Source: Vibrio diabolicus
GTDB taxonomy: Bacteria > Pseudomonadota > Gammaproteobacteria > Enterobacterales > Vibrionaceae
Length of the DNA: 64,000 nt
Reading direction: 5' to 3'
Assembly: GCA_001048675.1 (NCBI GenBank)
Contig: CCKK01000002.1
Coordinates: forward strand, 806,001 to 870,000
This document shows, one piece after another, positions 45,289 to 53,475 of this stretch (positions are counted from its first letter, which is position 1; every line of letters starts with the position of its first letter). The notes under the pieces were generated by a model. That model searched no databases, was not told where the DNA came from, and saw nothing but the letters and a program-made list of their open reading frames with translations. A program made the position numbers and the translations under genes.

Positions 45289-45408
45289 TCTTTCTCTGCG
45301 ACTTTCTGAGTTAACAAGATCTTTTGCTGGCGTTCTTGAAGTTCTGATACTAACTCTGCTGGGCATGAGCTAGTGTTTAAGTTATATCAGATAAGCAACC
45401 TAACGATT
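45205..45408. repeat. direct repeat, copy 2 of the phage left end
   Basis: Partner of 39941-40181, same orientation. Two internal deletions relative to copy 1 remove the end of the 44-aa gene and part of its start. Sequence after 45408 is unrelated to copy 1, so the gV gene is gone here. Confidence 0.9.
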
Positions 45409-45441
45409 GCTTAAAGCCTTTGTCTTCAAATCTCATTATAT

Positions 45442-45476
45442 CCTTTCGATAACTTATGTTTTAAGTTATCGAAAGG
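45442..45476. repeat. perfect 15-bp inverted repeat hairpin
   Basis: Left arm CCTTTCGATAACTTA and right arm TAAGTTATCGAAAGG match without error around a 5-base loop (TGTTT). No T run follows on either strand, and it does not adjoin a gene end. It lies 34 bases beyond the phage repeat. Could be a phage origin or packaging hairpin or a transposon-end remnant. Remaining sequence from 45289 to 45589 shows no gene. Confidence 0.85.
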
Positions 45477-45589
45477 ACGAGAAAATTCAATGTTCTCACT
45501 TATGGCCACATATTGTTCATCCCAAAAGTGTAAGTATTACATTAGCTTTACAGGAACAAGGCATCCATTAGATGTAAACTCTCTACTTT

Positions 45590-45799
45590 TCAATCTATAC
45601 CTAGATCTTTCTTCATATGTTCACTCAACTCACTAGTGGTTCTTACATTAATTTTATGTTTGCAATGATGGATTCTCAACTCTTCACCAAATAATTTTAC
45701 TAACGATTTTGTATACAAAGCACTAATATTATTTATTATTCTATACAATGTACCTTTCTGATAAACAGATCTTTTCGAATTTTGTATTGCAGTCTTCAT
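45590..45799 (-). CDS. small basic protein, DUF1127-like
   Basis: A 69-residue basic protein ending TTSELSEHMKKDLGID. This end resembles the DUF1127/YjiS motif and the protein at 811-1002 (DLSAHIQKDIGMYR). It overlaps the 3' end of the upstream minus-strand gene by 59 bases in another frame, with a weak ribosome site (GTGAGA, 11 bases before the ATG). The overlap and low GC make the call less secure. Probably co-transcribed with the 118-aa gene. Confidence 0.5.
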   Translation of the reverse strand: MKTAIQNSKRSVYQKGTLYRIINNISALYTKSLVKLFGEELRIHHCKHKINVRTTSELSEHMKKDLGID

Positions 45800-46097
45800 A
45801 TTTAAATATTCTCACATTTTTAACTTTATAATTTAAAGAATTATTTTCAAGTTCGATCTTTATTATTACTTTTGTCGATATTGAATGAGTCATTATCACT
45901 GATGCACAATCGACAATTAAATTACCTGAATCCAACTTAGTAATCTCACGAGAGATAACTTTTATTTTTAATTTTTCCTTTTCGTTATTTAAGTCGATTG
46001 AGTTAATTTCTTCAGGATATTTATTTAACTTAATATCCAATATAGTTTTATTAAGATAGTAGTCTGCCATTATTTCATGACGGCTTTTAAATATCAT
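45741..46097 (-). CDS. unknown 118-aa protein, divergent from a LysR gene
   Basis: A 118-residue soluble, beta-rich protein in very AT-rich DNA. The start MIFKSRHEIMADYYLNK has a nearly perfect ribosome site (GGAGGGGG, 3 bases before ATG 46097). Repeating strands such as KLKIKVISREITKLDSGNLIVD suggest a small barrel or NTF2-like fold; that is a guess. No homologue is recognised. It faces the LysR gene across 81 bases, a typical layout for a regulator and its target. Confidence 0.65.
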   Translation of the reverse strand: MIFKSRHEIMADYYLNKTILDIKLNKYPEEINSIDLNNEKEKLKIKVISREITKLDSGNLIVDCASVIMTHSISTKVIIKIELENNSLNYKVKNVRIFKYEDCNTKFEKICLSERYIV

Positions 46098-46178
46098 TGT
46101 CCCCCTCCGTTGATGCAAGTTATACTTTCCCTCCCGTTAAAAGACAACGTGACTCAGAGTTGCAAAAAGGTAACAATC

Positions 46179-47018
46179 ATGGAATTGATGAACAATGAGC
46201 TGGTCTGCTTTGCAGCCATTTGTAAACACCTCTCTCTTACAGAGGCATCAAAAGAACTTGGAAAGTCGAAAGCTCAAGTCAGCAGGCAGCTAGCGGCATT
46301 AGAAAAACAACTTGGTGTAACACTCGTCCACAGGACAACAAGAAAACTCGTTTTAACTGATCATGGCGAAAGCATTAGAGAGCTAGCCATCAAAACGTTA
46401 GAGAGCTTGCAGGAGTTGAATTACAGAGCTAGCTCGTTGAGTGAATGCATTAATGGAAAGTTTAAAATTACAATGCCCAACTCTATAGCCTCTTCTATTT
46501 TTGGCTCTGTTCTTAAAGGCTTACAAGAACGATATCCAGCAGTGAACTTTGAAATATCATCAAGTAACAATGTTGAAAATTTATTAGAAAGCAATGTAGA
46601 TTTAGCGATTAGGCTTAATAACATTATTGATGACACTCTGATTGCACATAAAATTGGTAATTATAACGATGTTTTAATATCTACAGTTAACAATGCCAAT
46701 AACAACACGCTATTAATCTACAAGAATCACTCTAATAAGGAATCAATTAAAAAGCAGTACACTGACGTTATCGAAGTTGATAATACCTCTATTTTAATAA
46801 ACTTTGTCTCTGAGGGGGTTGGGGTTGGCGTCATTCCAAACTATCTTGTAAAAGGTAACCATATAGATAACAATATCCAAATTTCACAAAATTTTGATAT
46901 AGAACGCTCCATGTATATCGCCTACCCTTATCAAAACCCTTTACCAAGAAAGCTAGCTGAAATATCTACTTTTATTAGGTCTGAGTTATCAAAAATATTG
47001 AAAAATGAATCACTTTAG
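46179..47018 (+). CDS. LysR-type transcriptional regulator
   Basis: A 279-residue LysR protein: winged helix (NELVCFAAICKHLSLTEASKELGKSKAQVSRQLAALE, in blocks, residues 5-45), FKITMPNSIASSIFGSVLKGL at the effector-domain start and a short C-terminal domain. ATG 46179 with AAGG 8 bases upstream fits; the frame is open further upstream without a site. AT-rich codon use compared with the conserved genes suggests horizontal origin. Its likely target is the divergent 118-aa gene. Confidence 0.88.
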   Translation: MELMNNELVCFAAICKHLSLTEASKELGKSKAQVSRQLAALEKQLGVTLVHRTTRKLVLTDHGESIRELAIKTLESLQELNYRASSLSECINGKFKITMPNSIASSIFGSVLKGLQERYPAVNFEISSSNNVENLLESNVDLAIRLNNIIDDTLIAHKIGNYNDVLISTVNNANNNTLLIYKNHSNKESIKKQYTDVIEVDNTSILINFVSEGVGVGVIPNYLVKGNHIDNNIQISQNFDIERSMYIAYPYQNPLPRKLAEISTFIRSELSKILKNESL

Positions 47019-47324
47019 GATGGCTTTTCAGGTTTATAATTTTCCTTTGATAACTCATGAGGTCTAGCGAGAGGCTTTGTAACGTATTGTTTCAAAGAGC
47101 CTCGTTAGGCATTTATGAAAACCCCCATCTTTATGCTTGTCATCACAACATGAGATGCTATACCGTTTCATTATCAAGGCTTTGCGTGGAATAAATCACG
47201 TGGGTTAAACGATAGATTGACTTACATTAAAAATTTAATCGAAAGCAGCTTTATATTAAATTGATTTCATACCGTTCTGCGTGTATCTTCTACCCATATC
47301 CCCACAATAACCAAGGAGAATGCC
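47019..47324. other. non-coding gap between LysR gene and small gene
   Basis: No gene seen. An imperfect inverted repeat (GAGGCTTTG near 47071 with CAAAGAGCCTC near 47093) could act as terminator for the LysR gene, though no T run follows. The 3' end presumably contains the promoter of the next gene. Confidence 0.35.
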
Positions 47325-47537
47325 ATGGATAAGCTACTCGCGTCTGCACTAGAAATTAAGCAGCGAACTATGGTGACTGGCTTTTTTGCTAGAAATGGAT
47401 TCAAAATCGCTATGACCGATTTTGATGATGTCACTTTTGAGCGAGAAGGTGTGCAAGTTAACGTGCATTTTGATTTGCAGTCAAACGCAGAGTCTGCATC
47501 TATTTTATCCCAAGAGGCTTCTGCCATTCCTGGTTAA
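47325..47537 (+). CDS. small conserved-looking protein (70 aa), unknown
   Basis: A 70-residue soluble protein with an excellent ribosome site (AAGGAG, 7 bases before ATG) and its own terminator, so it is very likely a gene. MDKLLASALEIKQRTMVTG opens with a helix, followed by strands (FKIAMTDFDDVTFEREGVQVNVHFDL). No known motif. It stands alone between accessory DNA and the convergent UspA gene. Confidence 0.75.
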   Translation: MDKLLASALEIKQRTMVTGFFARNGFKIAMTDFDDVTFEREGVQVNVHFDLQSNAESASILSQEASAIPG

Positions 47538-47560
47538 TTATTTTGTCGTCAATCATGCGT

Positions 47561-47589
47561 AAAGCCGAACACAAACGTTCGGCTTTTTA
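47561..47589 (+). terminator. terminator after the 70-aa gene
   Basis: AAAGCCGAAC pairs with GTTCGGCTTT around a 6-base loop and is followed by further T residues. Lies between convergent genes. Confidence 0.88.
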
Positions 47590-47639
47590 ATATACGAAAA
47601 ACGGGATTACAGAAGATGTGGCACAAACCTGCGTTACTG

Positions 47640-48029
47640 TTAATCATCCAAGTAAACAATCAATAAATCCGCTTCAACCTCATTCGCTACCTTTGGTACC
47701 GATGAAAAGAAACGGCTCAATAAATTATGATGATGACCGCAGACTACGAGGTCTATTCCCTCTTTTTTTACGATTCCCGACAATTTGATATGCAGGTCGC
47801 CGATAACTGCCATCGTCTCGTGTACTGGATATAGGCATTTATCAGCGAGTTCTTGTAGCTCCTTTTGCAACTCTTGTTCTTCTTTCGGCTCCATGATCAC
47901 ACGATCAACATCCACATAAACGAATGAAAGTTTGGCGTTCGAGTTCTTTGCTTGAGTTATTGCTTTTTCGATAACGACTTGGCTAGATTGAGATAAATCA
48001 ACAGCGACTAAAACGTGCTTGTAACTCAT
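47640..48029 (-). CDS. universal stress protein, UspA family
   Basis: A 129-residue Usp domain: start YKHVLVAVDLSQSSQVVIEKAI, middle LSFVYVDVDRV, and end DLVVCGHHHNLLSRFFSSVPKVANEVEADLLIVYL. The ATP-binding glycine pattern (G-x2-G-x9-G-S/T) is not kept after CGHHH, which places it with the UspA-like members that do not bind ATP. Such proteins help cells survive starvation and other stress. Ribosome site AGGAGA upstream of ATG 48029. Monocistronic. Confidence 0.9.
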   Translation of the reverse strand: MSYKHVLVAVDLSQSSQVVIEKAITQAKNSNAKLSFVYVDVDRVIMEPKEEQELQKELQELADKCLYPVHETMAVIGDLHIKLSGIVKKEGIDLVVCGHHHNLLSRFFSSVPKVANEVEADLLIVYLDD

Positions 48030-48918
48030 TCTTTCTCTCCTAGTTAGTTTTCATGTGCTTATAGTAAGTCTAGTTCACTAAGAGCGAATGCAATGTCTAA
48101 ACTCATATTTCATGAAAATATGGGAGTTTGATATAAGAATGTGGAAACAGCCGAGCGATCAGCTATCTAATAGCCATTGAAGGCTCGTGAAGTCAACTAG
48201 TGACTTAGGAACCAGTTATTGATATGTGGTCCATTTTGTTCTCCTCCTTAAGATGTACATAACTATGTAACTAAAGCAAACAAACCCACATTACGCCGTC
48301 ACTACGCTTCTAAACCCTGTCAATTTCTATTGCAGCTTGTTTTATATTCCTAATTACAACGTCGCCTAGTTTAGTAAAACCACTTGGCAATAAGTAATTT
48401 TTTCGTGTAATCCATCGATCAAGATTAAGAGTTATTTCATAGACAACACTGAATTAAAGACAAGATTTAGAGTTAAAACAGAGTCCAACACTCCTATGTT
48501 CAACTTAAAACCGACATACGTCTGCGAGCACTTACTGTCTATATAACGTCACTATATAACTATATTCAGATTTTATTTTTCTGTTACAACGTGTCTTTTT
48601 TATCTTTGCAGCATAATCCTCTACTTGAAAACATACCCAATCATCATCTTGTAACTTAATTACACCAAAAGATGTTCGAAACATAACCACAAGACAAAAA
48701 AACCAACGTAAGCCACTGAATTTATTAATTTTAATTTAAAAAATAGCATTTCACCCATATTCGTTCAAGCCAGAACGCATCAAGGTTAACTTAAACAAGT
48801 AAAATTTTACCAATTGCTTAGTAGAGAATAGAGGAAGTTGAATAAATTGAAAGGTATAGAAATAACGTTACGACGTAACTACGTTAAGGTGTGAAGATAT
48901 TTGAAGATTATATGAGAC
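48030..48918. other. 890-base AT-rich gap without a normal gene
   Basis: No frame of useful length with coding character is visible on either strand. It contains the uspA promoter and, at 48205-48249 on the minus strand, a consensus ribosome site with a nine-codon frame (listed separately). Otherwise AT-rich low-complexity stretches; possibly decayed genes or an unannotated small RNA, for which I see no direct proof. Confidence 0.5.
48205..48234 (-). other. nine-codon micro-ORF with consensus Shine-Dalgarno
   Basis: AAGGAGGAG (48241-48249 on minus) lies 6 bases before an ATG that opens MDHISITGS and stops. Such a perfect site in a gene desert is unusual. It may be the truncated 5' end of a lost gene or a leader peptide; no gene follows in the next bases. 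Confidence 0.35.
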
Positions 48919-48943
48919 CAAAAAAAACAGGGCCAAAGCCCTG
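48919..48943 (-). terminator. terminator of the vxr operon
   Basis: CAGGGC and GCCCTG flank a 4-base loop, and on the minus strand eight T residues follow. It is 12 bases beyond the yoaH-like stop. Confidence 0.9.
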
Positions 48944-48954
48944 ATATGAATTAA

Positions 48955-49116
48955 TTAGTTTTGTTGCTGTTGCTTTTCTGCGTACTCAGATCGAATCTGT
49001 TCGGCAACAATTTTGATGGCTTCTGCTGTACTTGTGCCCTTCGCCATCAATTCTTGAATTTTCTCTACAGCTTGTTGTTGCTCTTGGTGAGATAGAGGGG
49101 GTAAATCGTCAAACAT
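48955..49116 (-). CDS. vxrE: YoaH-like (UPF0181) small protein, probably vxrE
   Basis: A 53-residue protein beginning [20 protein letters not shown] and continuing [22 protein letters not shown], which follows E. coli YoaH ([20 protein letters not shown]) closely. The start at 49116 has GGAG 8 bases upstream; a longer frame reaching into the barrel gene has no site. The end is glutamine-rich. It is the last gene of the vxr cluster and by position would be vxrE of V. cholerae, a match from synteny memory. Function unknown. Its ribosome site is inside a terminator-like hairpin. Confidence 0.75.
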   Translation of the reverse strand: MFDDLPPLSHQEQQQAVEKIQELMAKGTSTAEAIKIVAEQIRSEYAEKQQQQN

Positions 49117-49141
49117 AAAAAAGCTCCTCATTTTGAGGAGC
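49117..49141 (-). terminator. terminator/attenuator overlapping the yoaH ribosome site
   Basis: On the minus strand GCTCCTCA pairs with TGAGGAGC and six T residues follow, then ATG of the yoaH-like gene. The right arm holds GAGGAG, the gene's ribosome site. So the hairpin can both end transcription from the operon and hide the site in read-through RNA. Confidence 0.8.
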
Positions 49142-49158
49142 AGACTATAACGATTCAA

Positions 49159-50280
49159 TTAATAGGTCGCAAGGAAATTAATTGATGCCCCCATTGCGTT
49201 CTCGTTCGTGTACTGAGCAGCAATATCTAATTCGATCAACTTAAGTGGAGACAGTCCAATACCCGCAGTAATGGTACCTTCGTCGCTACTTCGAGCTAAG
49301 TTTTTCATATAACCCGCTCGCAATGCCAGTTGACGCAAGATATCAAATTCAATACCAGCTCGAATCATTTGTGTATTATCATCGAAGGATGAAAAACGTT
49401 TTTCTTCATTAAGATCGTAGTCGACACTCATAGTAAAGTAATCGGCAACAATCCCTGCCCCGACCGTATATACGGGACGCATGCTGTATTCGTATGATTT
49501 AATCGTATCACTGCCATACATGAACGATTTTGTTTTAACGTCTCTTCCGATCAAGTTTTTTGCTGAAATACCGACACGGTATGGGCCAAAGAACCAAAGC
49601 GCGCCCGCATCCAAGTTAAACATCGTTTCCGCTGTCTCATGTTCACGTAAGTCTTTGGTATCGAAATTCTGAAAACTCGTGGCGTAAGAGTACGTATAAA
49701 TACGCTGAAGTTTAGGCGTAACACCAAATGAAAGGTGTTGATTCATAAAGTTGGTGTATTTAGCAAGTGATACACCTGCTTCAGCAACACCAATAGAAAC
49801 ACCTTGTACGTAGCTATCATCTAACGGATTAGTACCTGACGTATCTACTTTTGGTTGTACGAATGATTCAGTGTATAACTTACCGTATGCAGTTGCAGAT
49901 AAAAATTTATTAGGAATACCTATAGCGACAACGCCACCAAGATCAAAGTCAGTTTTTTTTCCATCTATGGCATTCATCGATTTTTTGATTTCATCGACAT
50001 CGGTCAATTTGCTGATGCGTTCGATTTCATCGACAAGATCATATTGATCATCGTAGTTACCACCAAAACTTGGCACGATCATTCCTGCATCATCGTTTCG
50101 GCGATAAATTGCAGTAAGTGCGGGGTTGAAAAAAGGAGCAGTCAGATAAGTTGCTGATACCGTACCAACGCCACCCATCGCATCGCTACGAGCTTCTATC
50201 GCATAAGTGGCAGCCGAAGCAACGTTTGCGAAAAGTGTGGTGGCAACAGAGGTGGCTAGAATTTTATATTTGGTTTTCAT
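49159..50280 (-). CDS. vxrD: TraF-like outer-membrane beta-barrel protein (vxrD position)
   Basis: A 373-residue protein with signal peptide (ending ASAATYA) and a beta-barrel character like FadL/PorV relatives: EARSDAMGGVGTVSATYLTAPFFNPA near residue 29 and a C-terminal strand ending NFLATY. Databases often name this family conjugal transfer TraF, but no conjugation genes are here. By order it is vxrD of the vxrABCDE cluster. Outer-membrane location is inferred; role unknown. Confidence 0.8.
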   Translation of the reverse strand: MKTKYKILATSVATTLFANVASAATYAIEARSDAMGGVGTVSATYLTAPFFNPALTAIYRRNDDAGMIVPSFGGNYDDQYDLVDEIERISKLTDVDEIKKSMNAIDGKKTDFDLGGVVAIGIPNKFLSATAYGKLYTESFVQPKVDTSGTNPLDDSYVQGVSIGVAEAGVSLAKYTNFMNQHLSFGVTPKLQRIYTYSYATSFQNFDTKDLREHETAETMFNLDAGALWFFGPYRVGISAKNLIGRDVKTKSFMYGSDTIKSYEYSMRPVYTVGAGIVADYFTMSVDYDLNEEKRFSSFDDNTQMIRAGIEFDILRQLALRAGYMKNLARSSDEGTITAGIGLSPLKLIELDIAAQYTNENAMGASINFLATY

Positions 50281-50340
50281 ACTACACTTGTGATTTTGGT
50301 TCTTCCTGAACCTTTATCGGCACAAATGGTATTTCTTTAA

Positions 50341-51222
50341 CTATTCTTCTTGGGAAAGATCATAGGTTCGGCTAATAGTTTGAGCTTGCTCAACAATTAT
50401 ATCGCCCTGCCAACGACGACTGTTGATACTCACTGCTAGCACGTATCTATCATTTGGGACACCCGCAAGCTCTAGTGAATTGGGATAGTTAGACTCGTAA
50501 GTCTTTTTCCACATTTGCTCGTATTGACCATCAATGTAGTCATATAAACCAACTTCAAGTTGCGGTAATGGACAATGGGGATTACGAAGTGCGCTCTTTT
50601 CTACTTTCCAATTCTCTTTAGATGTCCAACGAACATATTGCGAAGAATTGGAATCTCCTAATATTACCCAAGTTCGATACTCTTGTTTATCTTTAGAAAC
50701 AATAGTTAAGTGATACAAGCCTGCTTCAAGCTTACCCGTGAGGTTATAGCGTTTCGAATAACTACGCTCATTGGCTAATTCCGTACCGCTCGGCTGTTCT
50801 TCATAACTGAATGAACTGTCTGCGGATATAGAATCATCCACCCATCGATTAAATGAAATATTTTCGATGTCAGTTGTAGCTCTTAGCTTGATCACTAATC
50901 TAAATGTATCTCGCCCAGGGCTTTGGATGGTCTGACGAATAACGTTCACGCCACTTATCCATTCAGGCAGCGTTACACCAGTGAGAGACTTGCCACAGTT
51001 TTTAGATAGAGACTGACCAAGAAGGTCATTGAGATGAGGAGTCAAATCTTTACTTGGTTCCGTTTGCCACAGTTCAACAAGAGAGTTGAACATACCGGCA
51101 AGATCATCTTCAAGTAAGTGTTGATGTGCCTGCGTTAAAGGCGTGTTGGTTTGAAACCAGTCCATTGCATGGACTGGTTTCACTAACGCTAATGAGAGAA
51201 CTACGGGGAGTAGTGTTTTCAT
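50341..51222 (-). CDS. vxrC: DUF2861 periplasmic protein (vxrC)
   Basis: A 293-residue exported protein (signal peptide ending PVHAMDW). Sequence LLEDDLAGMFNSLVELWQ near residue 35, then beta-rich segments such as YHLTIVSKDKQEYRTWVILGDS. It is known to me as DUF2861, encoded after vxrB in V. cholerae. Starts 6 bases after the vxrB stop, so in the same operon. It may assist the sensor VxrA in the periplasm; that is inference. No enzymatic motif. Confidence 0.82.
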   Translation of the reverse strand: MKTLLPVVLSLALVKPVHAMDWFQTNTPLTQAHQHLLEDDLAGMFNSLVELWQTEPSKDLTPHLNDLLGQSLSKNCGKSLTGVTLPEWISGVNVIRQTIQSPGRDTFRLVIKLRATTDIENISFNRWVDDSISADSSFSYEEQPSGTELANERSYSKRYNLTGKLEAGLYHLTIVSKDKQEYRTWVILGDSNSSQYVRWTSKENWKVEKSALRNPHCPLPQLEVGLYDYIDGQYEQMWKKTYESNYPNSLELAGVPNDRYVLAVSINSRRWQGDIIVEQAQTISRTYDLSQEE

Positions 51223-51228
51223 TATGAC

Positions 51229-51891
51229 TTATGCTTTCATCTTGTAGCCAACACCGCGAAGTGTTTCAATTTCCAGTCCTGGCAGTTTTTGACGAAGCTG
51301 CAATACGTGCGTATCCACAGTACGTGTCGTTGGGAAGTGATTGTAACCCCAAACGTGGTCAAGTAGCTCATCACGAGTAAACACGCGACCTAAGTTCGAC
51401 GCTAAAAATAGCAGTAGATCAAACTCTGTACGAGTTAACGTAATTAGCTCATCTTTATAGGTAACTTCACGAGTTGAACGATCAATTTCTAAGTCTTTTG
51501 TGATCACTTTATCAGCGCTGCTTTGCTCTGCTGAATCCGGTGCTCGTAGCTGTGCACGGATTCTCGCAAAGAGTTCCGCTTCAGCAAAAGGCTTCGTTAA
51601 GTAGTCGTTTGCGCCGGAATCAAGGCCTGCAACTTTATCTTTTACGGTAACAAGTGCCGTTAGCAAGATAACTGGTACGTCTTTAATCTGTTTCCATTCT
51701 GGGAGACATTGTACAGAGTCACCATCTGGGAGTTGGCGATCGAGAATAACCAAGTCAGCTTTTTTCCATTGTGGTTCTACGTCTGCAATACGTTCCACAT
51801 GTAAACACTCATATCCTGCTTGTTCCAGGCTTACTAACAGGCCATCAGCCAAGTTTTTATCGTCCTCAACGAGAAGCAGTGTCTGTTTCAC
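51229..51891 (-). CDS. vxrB: OmpR-family response regulator VxrB (WigR)
   Basis: A 220-residue response regulator: receiver domain with acidic pocket (LLVEDDKNLADG), phosphoacceptor Asp in LVILDRQLPDG near residue 54 and Lys in YLTKPFAEAELFAR, then an OmpR/PhoB winged helix (LTRTEFDLLLFLASNLGRVFTRDELLDHVWGYNHFPTTRTVDTHVLQLRQKL, in blocks). VxrB/WigR of V. cholerae controls cell-wall synthesis genes, type VI secretion and biofilm. GTG start with GGAG 7 bases upstream, overlapping the vxrA end by 26 bases. Confidence 0.92.
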   Translation of the reverse strand: MKQTLLLVEDDKNLADGLLVSLEQAGYECLHVERIADVEPQWKKADLVILDRQLPDGDSVQCLPEWKQIKDVPVILLTALVTVKDKVAGLDSGANDYLTKPFAEAELFARIRAQLRAPDSAEQSSADKVITKDLEIDRSTREVTYKDELITLTRTEFDLLLFLASNLGRVFTRDELLDHVWGYNHFPTTRTVDTHVLQLRQKLPGLEIETLRGVGYKMKA

Positions 51892-53320
51892 AAGGTATCT
51901 CCAATATAAAGGTTGTAGGTGGTCCCATCAGGGACATTTTTCCGCCCATGCGGCCTACCATAGATTCAACGATTGTTAACCCAAGTCCTAACCCGCTCTT
52001 ACTGACGAACGGTTTCTTCAAATTTGCCCAATCTTTAGCCGTTAGGCCACCAGCATCTCGGACTTGGAATACTATTTTTTCTTCACTAGTTGAAACATCC
52101 AATTCAACTGGTGCAATACCGTACTTAAGCGCATTACGAAGCAAGTTATCGATACAAGTTCCTAACCAGTACACATTAACTTTAGCAGCCACATCTTCAT
52201 TGATGTTGAAAAGCACGGCACTATCAAATTCTTCTTCGATCTTAAATTCTAACCAGTCTGCGACAGACGGAACCCAGTCTGTTGCAAGCATTTGGTTATC
52301 AGATTGCAAATAATCTTTACTCGCTTCTGCCAATTGACGCAAACGACGTGTATCTTCACACAATCTGCGAAACTCGTCATATACGCTTTCAGGTAGATGC
52401 TCGAACTCTCGGCGAAAGCCCTCAACCGTCAGTGATAGAGATGCAATCGGTGTTCTGAGCTCATGCGTTAAAATTTGCAACACAAGCATTCTACTACGGA
52501 GCTCTTCTCGCTTACTATTCCAGCGGTATACAGCCCAACCAATCACTAGAAGAATATTTGCGATTACCAGTATGATCATACTGATCCGCAAAACTTGTGA
52601 GTGATCTTCTACATCCCAACAAATATTGCCTCGTTTAACAAAGCAACTTTTGCTTTGAGACGCTAGAGCGTACGACAGACCCGCATTAGCGACGTTTTCT
52701 TCCCAGATATCTTTCTCGAAGACAAAGTAACGGTCACCACGTCGTAACCAAAGTTCGTTACCTTCGATAAACATGCTCGCGCCTGCAATCAAAGCATTAA
52801 TGGCGTCGTCGTCCATGTTTTTCAAGCTTTCTAACAACTCATCCCCTTCCTCATTGTCACGCTCTTTAATATGCATGTATTGAGCAAGCTTGGGTTTGAG
52901 TTCTGGATACTTATCCACATAGCGTGCAGCATAAGTCCCACCACCAGGGTGAATGAGGCCACTACGCGAGAACCAACGTGGTGTCAGTTGCGTCCCTTTA
53001 CAGATAGCTCTTGTAAATACTAACGGCTCAGTAATTAAAGGACTTAGTGGCAATTTACCACGACAAGTATTCGCTAAGCTGTAAAGCTGTTGTATATCTT
53101 TTAACGGATAGTCAGACGTTTGCGGCAGAAGCGAATCTGGCGCAAGTAACTTGGTAGGATAATTTGATTGCAGAATACGAATATCATACGATTTAAGAGC
53201 TACTTCATAATTAAATAGCTCTGTAAACGTATCTATTCTTTCTGGTAGTGAATCGGAAAATGCAGGTGCCGAAAAAAGCGGCAATACAGTTGCAAAACCG
53301 AGCAAAAACTTTTTAATCAA
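51866..53320 (-). CDS. vxrA: sensor histidine kinase VxrA (WigK)
   Basis: About 484 residues: signal peptide, periplasmic sensor (about 25-240), membrane helix (ISMIILVIANILLVIGWAVYRW near residue 245), HisKA domain with phospho-His in ILTHELRTPIAS near residue 286, and HATPase domain (DNLLRNALKYG; SGLGLGLTIVESMVGRMGG). It phosphorylates VxrB in response to cell-wall damage. The start is uncertain: no ATG fits; TTG 53320 begins the signal peptide (IKKFLLGFATVLPLF), while TTG 53350 gives a longer form. Synteny with pntAB upstream supports the name. Confidence 0.9.
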   Translation of the reverse strand: MIKKFLLGFATVLPLFSAPAFSDSLPERIDTFTELFNYEVALKSYDIRILQSNYPTKLLAPDSLLPQTSDYPLKDIQQLYSLANTCRGKLPLSPLITEPLVFTRAICKGTQLTPRWFSRSGLIHPGGGTYAARYVDKYPELKPKLAQYMHIKERDNEEGDELLESLKNMDDDAINALIAGASMFIEGNELWLRRGDRYFVFEKDIWEENVANAGLSYALASQSKSCFVKRGNICWDVEDHSQVLRISMIILVIANILLVIGWAVYRWNSKREELRSRMLVLQILTHELRTPIASLSLTVEGFRREFEHLPESVYDEFRRLCEDTRRLRQLAEASKDYLQSDNQMLATDWVPSVADWLEFKIEEEFDSAVLFNINEDVAAKVNVYWLGTCIDNLLRNALKYGIAPVELDVSTSEEKIVFQVRDAGGLTAKDWANLKKPFVSKSGLGLGLTIVESMVGRMGGKMSLMGPPTTFILEIPCETDTASR

Positions 53321-53425
53321 ACTGTTACCGTCACTTGTTACATTAGCCAAAACTATACATCAATCTACAAGCAATTGACATCTGCTAACAGAAGGATTTG
53401 CATTACTATAACATTGAAACGGAAC

Positions 53426-53453
53426 AAAAAAGGGCCAGCGATTGCTGACCCTG
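53426..53453 (-). terminator. terminator between pntB and vxrA coordinates (vxr-side spacer)
   Basis: GGGTCAGC pairs with GCTGGCCC (one G-U type pair) around AATC and ends in six T residues on minus. It follows the pntB stop by 22 bases and separates the pnt and vxr transcripts. Confidence 0.85.
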
Positions 53454-53475
53454 TATAGTTTTAAATCAAGAATGG

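Larger units (their letters stand above)
39842..45408. mobile_element. decayed filamentous-phage array integrated at dif
   Basis: Starts immediately after dif. From left: small phage genes and a gV-like gene on minus, a replication-gene fragment, zot and secretin on plus, a cargo gene on minus, a degenerate dif-like site (44193-44220), a GC-rich non-coding block, a small membrane protein gene and a second decayed copy of the left-end phage genes (45205-45408). The direct repeat with a dif-like site between suggests two successive XerCD-type integrations followed by decay. Coat protein genes (gVIII, gIII) and a complete replication gene are missing, so it is defective. The right limit is inferred. 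Confidence 0.8.

Noticed and set aside
47267..47527. 86-codon minus-strand frame opposite the 70-aa gene
   Set aside because: The plus-strand gene has a strong ribosome site and terminator; the minus frame has neither.
49159..50280. Conjugation gene, from the TraF family name
   Set aside because: No other transfer genes nearby; synteny and barrel features place it in the vxr cluster.
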